Assembly (NCBI GenBank): GCA_030640275.1
Contig: DAOWJR010000031.1
Coordinates: 1-19,376 of the forward strand
Length of the DNA: 19,376 nt
From: Actinomycetes bacterium
Lineage (GTDB): Bacteria > Actinomycetota > Humimicrobiia > JAHJRV01
Direction of reading: 5' to 3'
Part shown: piece after piece, positions 12,448-19,376 of the stretch
How positions within the stretch are numbered: the stretch's first letter is position 1
Layout of the letters: each line of letters opens with the position of its first letter
Position numbers and translations under genes: made by a program
The notes under the pieces: generated by a model
Database searches by the model: none
What the model was told of the DNA's origin: nothing
Seen by the model: the letters and a program-made list of their open reading frames with translations, nothing else

Positions 12448-15036
12448 TTGATTCAGTTTGATAAATTTACAATCAAAGCTCAAGAAGCAATCGCTAATGC
12501 TCAGAAAATTGCAACCGAAAGAAATAATCAAAATGTTGAAGTTGAACACCTTCTACAAGTTTTACTTGAACAAGAGGATGGTATTGTTGTTTTGATTCTT
12601 CAGAAAATGGGAATTTTAATTGAGGATTTGAAAGTAAATTTAGAAAAATTAATAAATAAAATTCCCAAAGTTTATGGAGCAGAGGTGGGTTCTTATATTA
12701 GTTCAACTTTAAGGAAGGTTATAGATAAATCTTTTGATGAAGCTAATAAATTAAAGGATGAATATATTAGCACAGAGCATTTACTAATTGCTTTAACAGA
12801 AATAGAAAGCAGTGTTAAAAATCTATTTAAAGATAAAGGAATAACAAAGGATAAAATATATAAAACGATGAGGGAAATTAGAGGTTCACAAAGAGTTACA
12901 GACCAAACACCTGAGAATAAATACCAGGCATTAAAGAAATATGGAACAGATATTACGGAATTAGCTACTAAAGGGAAATTGGATCCAGTAATTGGAAGGG
13001 ATAAAGAGATAAGAAGAGTAATGCAAATACTTTCAAGAAGAACCAAAAATAATCCAGTGCTAATTGGTGATCCCGGTGTTGGAAAGACTGCAATAGTAGA
13101 AGGATTAGCCCAAAGAATTGCAAAAAGAGATGTCCCTGATATTCTAAGAGATAAGAGAATATTTGCTTTAGATTTAGGCTCTTTAATAGCAGGAACAAAA
13201 TTCAGGGGTGAGTTTGAAGATAGATTAAAAGCAGTATTAAAGGAAATAAAAGAGGCAGAAGGAAAAACAATTATGTTTATTGATGAGCTTCATGCAGTAG
13301 TTGGAGCTGGAGCAGCAGAGGGAGCTGTAGATGCATCAAGTATGTTAAAACCTATGTTAGCGAGAGGGGAATTAAGATGTATAGGTGCCACAACAATTAA
13401 TGAATATAGAAAATATATTGAAAAAGATGCAGCTTTAGAGAGAAGATTTCAGCCAATAATGGTGAGAGAACCATCAGTAGCAGATACTATATCTATTTTG
13501 AGAGGACTTAAAGAAAAATATGAGGTTCATCACGGTGTTAGGATTCAGGATCAAGCTATAATTTCTGCAGCAGTTTTATCCAATAAATACATTTCTGATA
13601 GATTTCTACCTGATAAAGCAATAGATTTAATTGATGAAGCTTGTTCTCTATTAAGAATTGAGATAGGTAGTATGCCAACAGAAATTGACGAAATAGATAG
13701 AAAGATTCAACAGTTAGAAATAGAAGCTACTGCATTAATGAAAGAGAAGGATAAAGCATCAGCTGAAAGGTTGGGAAAATTAAATAAAAGGGTGGATGAA
13801 CTTAAAAAACAAAGTCAAGATATGAAAGAACATTGGAAAATTGAAAAGGATATCATTCAAAATATAAGAAGCATAAAGGAAAAAATTGATAATACTCGTA
13901 CAGAAGCAGAGCTTGCTGAGAGAGAGTCAACTTTACAAAAAGCAGCAGAATTGAGATATGGAACATTACCAGAGTTTGAGAAAAAACTTAAAATTGAAAA
14001 TGATAGATTGGTTAAAATTCAAAAGGAAAAGAAGATGCTAAAAGAGGAAGTAGATGATGAAGATATAGCTGAGGTTGTATCTTCCTGGACTGGAATTCCT
14101 GTCTCCAAATTGATAGAAGCTGAGATAGAGAAATTAGTTCATATGGAAAAGCGACTTCATTTAAGAGTTGTTAATCAGGATGAAGCTGTAGCTGCTGTCT
14201 CAAATGCAATAAGAAGAGCTAAATCTGGTCTATCAGATCCAAACTGTCCATTAGGTTCATTTATGTTTCTTGGTCCAACAGGTGTTGGAAAAACTCTACT
14301 TGCTAAGGCACTTGCGGAGTTTCTATTTGATGATGAAAGAGCAATGGTAAGAATTGATATGTCTGAATATCAGGAGAAACATACAGTTTCAAGATTGATA
14401 GGAGCTCCACCAGGATATATAGGTTATGAAGAAGGTGGTCAACTAACAGAAGCAGTGAGAAGAAGACCATATACTGTAATTCTTTTTGATGAGATGGAAA
14501 AAGCACATACTGATGTTTTTAATCTGTTACTGCAAGTTCTTGATGAAGGTAGGCTAACTGATGGTCACGGAAGAACTGTAGATTTTAAAAATGTTGTGAT
14601 ATGTATGACATCAAATGTGGGTAGTCAATGGATATTTGAACTGGGCAAAGAGCAGGAAGAAGAGATGAGAGAAAGAGTTATAACAGCAGTAAAAGCAAGT
14701 TTCAAGCCTGAATTTTTAAATAGAATAGATGATATAATCATCTTTCATAAACTTGGGAAAGAAGAAATCAAGAAAATAGTTGATTTACAGGTTAAATATT
14801 TAAAAGAACTATTAAAAGCAAAAAATATTGATATTGAAATAACTAATAAAGCTAAAGAACTCTTAGCAAATAAAGGATATGAACCAGCTTATGGAGCTAG
14901 ACCACTTGAAAGAGTTATAAAGAAAGATATACAGGATAAGCTGGCTATAAAACTTCTTTCCGGAGAATTTAATGAGGGAGATTTTATTCTGATAGATGTC
15001 AAGGGTAATGAATTAACCTTTGAGAAAAAGAAATAA
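12448..15036 (+). CDS. clpB: ATP-dependent disaggregase ClpB
   Basis: ClpB is a hexameric ring ATPase that, with the DnaK system, pulls proteins out of aggregates after heat stress. At 862 residues it is full length. Domains in order are: N-domain (1-145), NBD1 with Walker A G-D-P-G-V-G-K-T near 207 and Walker B I-M-F-I-D-E near 274, the coiled-coil M-domain (about 405-525) that distinguishes ClpB from ClpA and ClpC, NBD2 with Walker A G-P-T-G-V-G-K-T near 609 and V-I-L-F-D-E near 675, then the C-terminal domain with Y-E-P-A-Y-G-A-R-P-L. The start is TTG, with GAGGG about 10 nt upstream; the resulting M-I-Q-F-D-K-F-T matches the usual ClpB N-terminus. No CIRCE element is visible upstream. Confidence 0.97.
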   Translation: MIQFDKFTIKAQEAIANAQKIATERNNQNVEVEHLLQVLLEQEDGIVVLILQKMGILIEDLKVNLEKLINKIPKVYGAEVGSYISSTLRKVIDKSFDEANKLKDEYISTEHLLIALTEIESSVKNLFKDKGITKDKIYKTMREIRGSQRVTDQTPENKYQALKKYGTDITELATKGKLDPVIGRDKEIRRVMQILSRRTKNNPVLIGDPGVGKTAIVEGLAQRIAKRDVPDILRDKRIFALDLGSLIAGTKFRGEFEDRLKAVLKEIKEAEGKTIMFIDELHAVVGAGAAEGAVDASSMLKPMLARGELRCIGATTINEYRKYIEKDAALERRFQPIMVREPSVADTISILRGLKEKYEVHHGVRIQDQAIISAAVLSNKYISDRFLPDKAIDLIDEACSLLRIEIGSMPTEIDEIDRKIQQLEIEATALMKEKDKASAERLGKLNKRVDELKKQSQDMKEHWKIEKDIIQNIRSIKEKIDNTRTEAELAERESTLQKAAELRYGTLPEFEKKLKIENDRLVKIQKEKKMLKEEVDDEDIAEVVSSWTGIPVSKLIEAEIEKLVHMEKRLHLRVVNQDEAVAAVSNAIRRAKSGLSDPNCPLGSFMFLGPTGVGKTLLAKALAEFLFDDERAMVRIDMSEYQEKHTVSRLIGAPPGYIGYEEGGQLTEAVRRRPYTVILFDEMEKAHTDVFNLLLQVLDEGRLTDGHGRTVDFKNVVICMTSNVGSQWIFELGKEQEEEMRERVITAVKASFKPEFLNRIDDIIIFHKLGKEEIKKIVDLQVKYLKELLKAKNIDIEITNKAKELLANKGYEPAYGARPLERVIKKDIQDKLAIKLLSGEFNEGDFILIDVKGNELTFEKKK

Positions 15037-15103
15037 TTATTATGATATGAAATCTAAAGTTTTGAAAAACAACATTTTTAATTTTTTTATCTGAATTTTT
15101 AAT

Positions 15104-16483
15104 TTATATGGGTTGGAATTTAGCTAAGAAATGTCTTAATCTTGGAGGCTCATAAACGAATCTATATCCTCTTATTTTATCCCTTCTCTTATATATATTT
15201 ATTAGTGCATCTGCAACAACATCCATATGAGCATTAGTATAAACTCTTCTTGGTATAGCAAGCCTTAAAAGTTCAAGTTCTGGATGAATATTTTCCTGTG
15301 TTATTGGCTCTCTTCCTGCAAGAACTGTTCCTATTTCCACACTTCTAATTCCAGCTTCCAAATATAGCTCAACTGCTAATGCCTGCCCCGGAAGATTATC
15401 CTGTGGAATATGAGATAAAAATTTCTTAACATCAACATATACTGCATGGCCACCTATTGGTTGAATAATTGGAATATTAGCTTCAAGAAGTCTATTTCCA
15501 AGATACTCTACCTGTTTTATTCTTGTTTCTAAATAATTCTCATCTAATACTTCTTCAAGACCTTGTGCCATTGCCTCCATATCTCTTCCTGACATACCAC
15601 CATATGTAATAAATCCCTCAAACAGTACTAACCATGTAGCTCCTTCTATATAAAGCTTCTCATCGTTTAATGCTAAAAAACCACCAATATTAGAAAGTGC
15701 ATCTTTCTTACCACTAAAAGTACATCCATCACTATAACTCATCATTTCTAATACTATTTCTTTAATAGCTTTTTCTTTAAAACCCACCTCTCTCTTTTTA
15801 ATAAAGTAAGAATTTTCAGCAAATCTGCAAGCATCTAGAAAGAATGGTATATCATACTTTCTTGTTAATTCTCTTACCTTTTTAATATTTTCCATGGAAG
15901 CAGGTTGTCCACCACCGCTATTACAAGTAATAGTCATCATTACCAGTGGGATCTTGTCTTTTCCTTTGTCTTCTATTAAATTTTTTAATTTATCAATATC
16001 AATATTTCCTTTAAATGGATAATTTGATGTTGGATCAAAAGCCTCATTACATACTACATCTATTGGAATCCCCTTTTTATGTAATACATGAGCTTTTGTT
16101 GTATCAAAATGCATGTTATTCGGGACATAATCTCCTTTTTTTATCATTATTAAAAATAAGATATTCTCAGCAGCTCTTCCCTGATGTGTAGGAAGAACAT
16201 ATTTATATCCCATATTTTTTTTAATCGCATCTTCTAAACGGTGGAAACTACTACTTCCTGCATATGCTTCATCTCCAACCATCATCGCTGACCACTGGCT
16301 ATCACTCATAGCTGATGTTCCACTATCTGTTAGCAGATCTATATATACATCTTTAGAATCAAGATAAAATAGGTTATATCCAATCTTTTTTAAAAGATTT
16401 TCTCTATATTCTTTGGTTGTTTTCTTTAAAGGTTCTATCATCTTTATTTTGTAATACTCAGCTTGATAGTTGTTATTTTTCAT
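15104..16483 (-). CDS. tnaA: Tryptophanase (tryptophan indole-lyase)
   Basis: This PLP-dependent beta-eliminating lyase converts L-tryptophan to indole, pyruvate and ammonia. At 459 residues it aligns without gaps, at a fixed offset of +3 for key sites, to tyrosine phenol-lyase numbering. The PLP lysine is Lys260 (S-G-K-K-D), Asp217 binds the pyridine nitrogen, Arg407 the substrate carboxylate, and Tyr74 is kept. The three positions that separate the two enzymes all carry tryptophanase residues: Asp127 (Thr in tyrosine phenol-lyase), Ile384 (Arg) and His451 (Phe). Elsewhere, for example M-S-D-S-Q-W and D-E-A-Y-A-G-S, it looks more like tyrosine phenol-lyase. The ATG follows an AGAGGAG site. 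I see no TnaC-like leader with Trp codons upstream and no neighbouring permease. It is convergent with clpB. Confidence 0.88.
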   Translation of the reverse strand: MKNNNYQAEYYKIKMIEPLKKTTKEYRENLLKKIGYNLFYLDSKDVYIDLLTDSGTSAMSDSQWSAMMVGDEAYAGSSSFHRLEDAIKKNMGYKYVLPTHQGRAAENILFLIMIKKGDYVPNNMHFDTTKAHVLHKKGIPIDVVCNEAFDPTSNYPFKGNIDIDKLKNLIEDKGKDKIPLVMMTITCNSGGGQPASMENIKKVRELTRKYDIPFFLDACRFAENSYFIKKREVGFKEKAIKEIVLEMMSYSDGCTFSGKKDALSNIGGFLALNDEKLYIEGATWLVLFEGFITYGGMSGRDMEAMAQGLEEVLDENYLETRIKQVEYLGNRLLEANIPIIQPIGGHAVYVDVKKFLSHIPQDNLPGQALAVELYLEAGIRSVEIGTVLAGREPITQENIHPELELLRLAIPRRVYTNAHMDVVADALINIYKRRDKIRGYRFVYEPPRLRHFLAKFQPI

Positions 16484-16734
16484 TTATGCTCCTCTTTTTC
16501 AAGAAAAGAATATTGAAATCTTAAATTTATTAGAATAATTAAATAAATTAAAAATTATTAAAAGTGTTAACCTAACTTGCTAACAATATACATTATTATA
16601 AACTATTATATTATTTGCTATTTAAATGAAAAGTATTTTATAAGCAAATCTAAGAACAAGAATTAATTTTTAGTATAAAATTTGACATAAAGTTTTTTTT
16701 AAAATATAATTTAGAAACTGAAAATTAAATAAAT

Positions 16735-16850
16735 TGCTTAATTTGTAAGAAGCGGAGGAACCTTCTTTTGGGGTGAATCTTGCGAAAGCAAGTAGGGTTA
16801 ACATCTTTCGACCCGAACCCGTCAGCTAACTCCGTAAGCATTGAGAGATT
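16735..16850 (+). ncRNA. c-di-AMP riboswitch (ydaO-yuaA class), no gene downstream
   Basis: The conserved blocks of the class occur in order on the plus strand: P1 5' arm TGCTTA (16735-16740), GCGGAGGAACC (16752-16762), GGGGTGAATC (16770-16779), a CTTGC-GAAA-GCAAG hairpin (16779-16792), TAGGG, then CGACCCGAACCCGTCAGCTA (16809-16828) and CTCCGTAAGCA, whose TAAGCA (16835-16840) closes P1. The segment between GGAACC and GGGGTGAATC is very short, so that stem is minimal. Known members bind cyclic di-AMP and usually switch off cell-wall hydrolase or potassium and osmolyte transport genes by termination. Here the RNA points away from tnaA and into the 3' end of pgi, which is on the other strand. 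Confidence 0.93.
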
Positions 16851-16855
16851 GGTGG

Positions 16856-16894
16856 TAAGGTCACCCAAGATTTCAATGGTGACCTTATTTTTTT
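16856..16894 (+). terminator. Intrinsic terminator of the riboswitch expression platform
   Basis: A perfect 10-bp stem, TAAGGTCACC (16856-16865) with GGTGACCTTA (16878-16887), is followed at once by seven T residues. It begins 15 nt after the riboswitch P1 stem, where the expression platform of an OFF switch is expected. Confidence 0.92.
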
Positions 16895-16896
16895 AA

Positions 16897-16917
16897 AAGA
16901 TAATTCCTCCTTATCTT
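16897..16917. repeat. 7-bp hairpin after the terminator
   Basis: AAGATAA and TTATCTT flank TTCCTCC. On the minus strand it is followed by TTTAAAA, so it might serve as a weak pgi terminator. The loop reads GGAGGAA on that strand, but no start codon follows. Confidence 0.35.
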
Positions 16918-16918
16918 G

Positions 16919-16950
16919 TGATAGAGCGTTACCCACCAAGCGCTCTATCA
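16919..16950. repeat. Perfect 10-bp inverted repeat
   Basis: TGATAGAGCG (16919-16928) and CGCTCTATCA (16941-16950) flank a 12-nt centre, TTACCCACCAAG. No T-run follows on either strand, so it is not a standard terminator. It could be an RNA processing hairpin, a protein-binding palindrome, or a repeat end. Confidence 0.5.
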
Positions 16951-16976
16951 TAGATTAAAAACAAATTATTATCTTT

Positions 16977-17087
16977 TGTCATTGCGAGGAGCAAGATTCC
17001 GGTTGTCATTGCAAGTGTAGTTCTATCTGTCATTGCGAGCCACCGAAGGTGGCGTGGCAATCTCCCTCGGAACAGGCTACGCAATCT
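16977..17087. repeat. Cluster of TGTCATTGCGAG-type dispersed repeats
   Basis: Three copies of the core occur: TGTCATTGCGAG at 16977, TGTCATTGCAAG at 17004 and TGTCATTGCGAG at 17028. The third is a full palindromic unit in which CCACC-GAA-GGTGG forms a hairpin, ending GGCAATCTCC. A further GCTACGCAATCT lies at 17076. Cores of the type TCATTGCGAG...GCAATCTC are known as abundant intergenic repeats in several anaerobic bacterial lineages. The region is much richer in GC than its surroundings. Confidence 0.75.
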
Positions 17088-17117
17088 AAAATATTACAAT
17101 TTGATGAATTTATACAT

Positions 17118-18524
17118 TTAATAACCTTTTCTGCCTAATTTTTTATATACATATATCTTTCCATCTTCTACTCCAGGTTGGTCTAAAGGATTGATATTTA
17201 GTAAAGCACCCATAAAAACAGTTTGAACTTCTATCATAAAAAGGAGTTGTCCAATAGTAAAAGCATTTATCTCAGGCAATTTTATCGTGTAATTTGGTCT
17301 ATTGTTTTTAACCAGAGCATGTTCCGTACCCTGTTTCTCTAAGTTGATTAATTGATTAATGCTTTTTCCTCCCAAATATTCAAAGCTATTAAATTCTGGA
17401 TATAATTTTGGTATATCAATCTGGCTATTATAATTTTCTACCTCAATAAAAACGATTACCTTATCATATTGTCCTTGAACATAAAGTTGTAATTGGGAAT
17501 GTTGATCTGTGGTACCAAGAGCACTAACTGGGGTGAATCCAATATTTACAACTTCGTTTTCTAAGGAGTATTTTTTTCCCAGGCTTTCAGCCCAGATTTG
17601 ACTGAACCAATCAGCAATTCCAATCAGTGAATTTGAATAGGGCATAAAAACTGTGATATTTTTCTTATTTTTTACATATTCTAAATAAAGTAAAACTGCA
17701 GATTTATAAGCTGGATTTTTATCGAGTTCAAAAGAAGGATTTTTATCAAACTCAGATGATGAGCATAATTTATCCATATAAGCAGCACCTGAGAGAAGTT
17801 GATTAATATCTATTCCTGAAACTGCTGCTGAAAGTAGTCCTACTGGAGATAGCACTGAATATCTTCCGCCAACATTTAGAGGTACTGAAAGTGAAATAAT
17901 ACTTTCTTCTTCAGCGAATTTTCTCAGATCTCCTCTTTCTGGATCTGTAGTTATGATAATATGCTTTTTCCAATCATCTCCAACAGCACTTTTTAATAAA
18001 TCCAAAAAGACTAAAAAATTCGCTATTGTTTCACTTGTACTTCCTGATTTTGTAATAACATTAAAAACTGTTTTCTTTAAATCTATAATATCAATAAGTT
18101 CTTTAATTAATTTGGGGTCAATATTATCTAAAAAGAAAATCCCTGGACAATCCTTTCTATCTTTTTTGGGTAATAGATTATAAAATTTGTGATTTAAAGC
18201 ATTATGAAGGGCTATATTTCCCAAGGCTGATCCACCAATACCTAAGACTACAAAGTTATCAAATTTATTTTTAATATCTTCAGCAATATCTAAAATTTCA
18301 GAGATCTCTTTATCTTGATAAGGTAATTGATAAAAACCTAATTCACCACTTTTTCTACCATCTAATACTCTTTTATGAGCATTTGCTATTTTTTCTCTTA
18401 TCTTATCCATATCACTATTTGAGACTCCATGTTCACTTCCAATTGAATCTTTCATAACATTCTTAAAATCAAGTTTTATCTCCATTTTCTTTTTCCAATT
18501 TTCATCTTTTTTAATCTGTTTCAT
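17118..18524 (-). CDS. pgi: Glucose-6-phosphate isomerase
   Basis: This enzyme interconverts glucose-6-phosphate and fructose-6-phosphate in glycolysis and gluconeogenesis. The 468-residue form is the shorter bacterial type. SIS-domain motifs are V-L-G-I-G-G-S-A-L-G (93-102), T-K-S-G-S-T-S-E-T (158-166) and G-G-R-Y-S-V-L-S-P-V-G (219-229). The catalytic residues are kept: Glu313 in W-A-E-S-L-G-K, His342 in D-Q-H-S-Q and Lys456 in V-E-D-G-K. Residues 258-273 contain a direct 8-residue duplication (E-F-D-K-N-P-S-F / E-L-D-K-N-P-A-Y). The first ATG is preceded by a GAGGTGAT site, which favours it over Met14. The gene is alone on its strand, and its 3' end faces the riboswitch. Confidence 0.95.
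   Translation of the reverse strand: MKQIKKDENWKKKMEIKLDFKNVMKDSIGSEHGVSNSDMDKIREKIANAHKRVLDGRKSGELGFYQLPYQDKEISEILDIAEDIKNKFDNFVVLGIGGSALGNIALHNALNHKFYNLLPKKDRKDCPGIFFLDNIDPKLIKELIDIIDLKKTVFNVITKSGSTSETIANFLVFLDLLKSAVGDDWKKHIIITTDPERGDLRKFAEEESIISLSVPLNVGGRYSVLSPVGLLSAAVSGIDINQLLSGAAYMDKLCSSSEFDKNPSFELDKNPAYKSAVLLYLEYVKNKKNITVFMPYSNSLIGIADWFSQIWAESLGKKYSLENEVVNIGFTPVSALGTTDQHSQLQLYVQGQYDKVIVFIEVENYNSQIDIPKLYPEFNSFEYLGGKSINQLINLEKQGTEHALVKNNRPNYTIKLPEINAFTIGQLLFMIEVQTVFMGALLNINPLDQPGVEDGKIYVYKKLGRKGY
17713..17760. repeat. 24-bp in-frame tandem duplication inside pgi
   Basis: GGATTTTTATCGAGTTC begins at 17713 and GGATTTTTATCAAACTC at 17737, two imperfect copies with a 24-base period. It adds eight residues to pgi without shifting the frame. 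Confidence 0.75.
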
Positions 18525-18660
18525 TTAAAATCACCTCATATAAGATATAAATCTAAATATTTTTTAATTAGAGTAAATCTCTAACACTGGACATATTTTA
18601 TTACATCTCTTATTAAAAGAAATTGAATTTAGTGAACAGGAAGTGAACTACTCCTAACTA

Positions 18661-18682
18661 CTTACTTCGTTCGCGAAGAAAG
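18661..18682. repeat. TTCG-loop hairpin
   Basis: CTTACTTCG and CGAAGAAAG pair with one mismatch around a TTCG loop. On the plus strand it is followed by GGTCTTCTTGTCT, which is not a clean T-run. Role unknown. Confidence 0.4.
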
Positions 18683-18840
18683 GGTCTTCTTGTCTAACCA
18701 ATAAGAAATATAAAAATACTTGTTTATTATATAATCTTTATAAGAATTTATAAATTTAAAATTATTTTTTTGTTGTTACTAAAACAAAATATCATTTTTT
18801 TATCCTTTATATAAAATAATTTTAAAGATCTATCTAATTA

Positions 18841-18868
18841 ATGAGGAAGCTCATCCTCGTGATGACAG
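18841..18868. repeat. Degenerate TGTCATC...GAGGA-type dispersed repeat
   Basis: On the minus strand it reads CTGTCATCACGAGGATGAGC and then TTCCTCAT, with GAGGA/TCCTC able to pair. It resembles the TGTCATCCTGAGGAGC-type intergenic repeats seen in many anaerobes, with a few changes. Confidence 0.4.
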
Positions 18869-19081
18869 ATTATAAAGATTATTTTTTAACATAACTCGTT
18901 AATAATACAAAACATGATATAAATAATGAGATATGCTATCATTATTAAAAATTTTATTATTTTATGTATCTAAATATTCTTGAATTACAGAAAAACCAAC
19001 AAAAAGACTTCCAAACTTTAAGCGGGAGATGAATTGCGAAAGATTTATTTAGGCAGTATTTATGTGTGAGGGGGGATAAGA

Positions 19082-19376
19082 ATAAAGAGGTTAAGTTATT
19101 CAGCAATTTCAACATATAGAGGGTGTCCACTACGATATAAATTTATATATATTGATAAGTTAAAGACACTACCAAAACCGTATTTTTCATTTGGAAGCTC
19201 ACTTCATAAAGCAACTGAGTTTTTTTATTCAGGTATGTTTGCAACACCCCCAACCTTAAAAGAACTTTTAAATTATTATGAGGAAAATTGGGAATCGGAG
19301 GGGTTTGAAAGCAAAGATGATGAGCAAAAACATTTTGAATTAGGTAAAAAGATACTTAAAGAATTCTATAAAATAA
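19082..19376 (+). CDS. PD-(D/E)XK (RecB/Cas4-like) nuclease, partial, apparent ATA start
   Basis: The 98 residues visible begin K-R-L-S-Y-S-A-I-S-T-Y-R-G-C-P-L-R-Y-K-F, the conserved N-terminal signature of RecB-like PD-(D/E)XK nucleases, followed by the F-G-S-S-L-H-K-A motif that carries the first catalytic-site histidine. The active-site D and E-x-K lie beyond the window. No ATG, GTG or TTG exists between the in-frame TGA at 19067-19069 and this signature. The best start is ATA at 19082, placed 7 nt after a GAGGGG site. The first ATG in frame (near 19233) would delete the conserved region. A sequencing error (ATG read as ATA) or a truly non-standard start are both possible. Confidence 0.78.
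   Translation, partial: MKRLSYSAISTYRGCPLRYKFIYIDKLKTLPKPYFSFGSSLHKATEFFYSGMFATPPTLKELLNYYEENWESEGFESKDDEQKHFELGKKILKEFYKI

Larger units (their letters stand above)
16484..17117. other. Structured intergenic region between tnaA and pgi
   Basis: Bases 16484-16730 are AT-rich leader of tnaA with no clear motif. From 16735 onward the plus strand holds a c-di-AMP riboswitch, its terminator, two further hairpins and a cluster of dispersed repeats, but no gene. Confidence 0.6.
18525..19081. other. Intergenic region with hairpins and repeat relics, no gene
   Basis: About 557 bases between divergent pgi and the nuclease gene. It contains a TTAGAG-TAAAT-CTCTAA inverted repeat (18568-18584) in the pgi leader, a hairpin at 18661-18682, a degenerate repeat at 18841-18868, and a short GC-richer open frame at 18984-19052. 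No gene with a ribosome binding site was found. Confidence 0.5.

Noticed and set aside
16484..16734. TnaC-like leader peptide upstream of tryptophanase
   Set aside because: No short frame with a Trp codon and a ribosome binding site was found in the leader.
16977..17065. CRISPR array
   Set aside because: The three repeat cores are unevenly spaced, imperfect and short, and match a known style of dispersed palindromic intergenic repeat.
18841..18894. Seventeen-codon frame beginning ATG at 18841
   Set aside because: No ribosome binding site, and it coincides with a degenerate dispersed repeat.

Overview
The window is a very AT-rich bacterial chromosome segment. Bacterial features include Shine-Dalgarno sites, a full-length ClpB, five tRNA genes that all encode their CCA end, and a c-di-AMP (ydaO-type) riboswitch. 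The metabolic genes point to an anaerobe that ferments amino acids. An Atribacterota-like or similar uncultured anaerobe would fit, but that is inference from gene content and base composition only; no ribosomal marker is present.

Layout. Bases 1-1211 hold the 5' end of an AbrB/SpoVT-type DNA-binding protein and a DUF3800 gene, both on the minus strand. Bases 1557-2259 are a minus-strand tRNA cluster transcribed in the order Lys, Glu, Val, Asp, Phe. Endonuclease IV (nfo) follows on the minus strand. Divergent from it is a tight plus-strand operon, iorA-iorB-acd: indolepyruvate:ferredoxin oxidoreductase plus a single-chain ADP-forming acyl-CoA synthetase. Its last gene overlaps, tail to tail, an archaeal-type S-adenosylmethionine synthetase. 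Next come a YfcE-like phosphoesterase (+), a gamma-carbonic-anhydrase-like hexapeptide protein (-), a Phd/RelE-type toxin-antitoxin pair (-) with a consensus promoter overlapped by a palindrome, then a HAD 5'-nucleotidase and ClpB (+), tryptophanase (-), an intergenic region rich in RNA structure, glucose-6-phosphate isomerase (-), and the start of a PD-(D/E)XK nuclease (+) that runs off the end.

How it fits together. IorAB converts aryl 2-oxoacids (transaminated Trp, Phe, Tyr) to aryl-acetyl-CoA while reducing ferredoxin. The ADP-forming synthetase turns the acyl-CoA into acid plus ATP. Tryptophanase gives a second route for tryptophan, to indole, pyruvate and ammonia.

The most striking element is a well-conserved c-di-AMP riboswitch with its own intrinsic terminator at 16735-16894. 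It has no gene downstream on its strand. The next thing reached is the 3' end of pgi in antisense, past a cluster of dispersed TGTCATTGCGAG-type repeats. It is either a relic of a lost gene, a free-standing RNA, or a ligand-gated antisense transcript.
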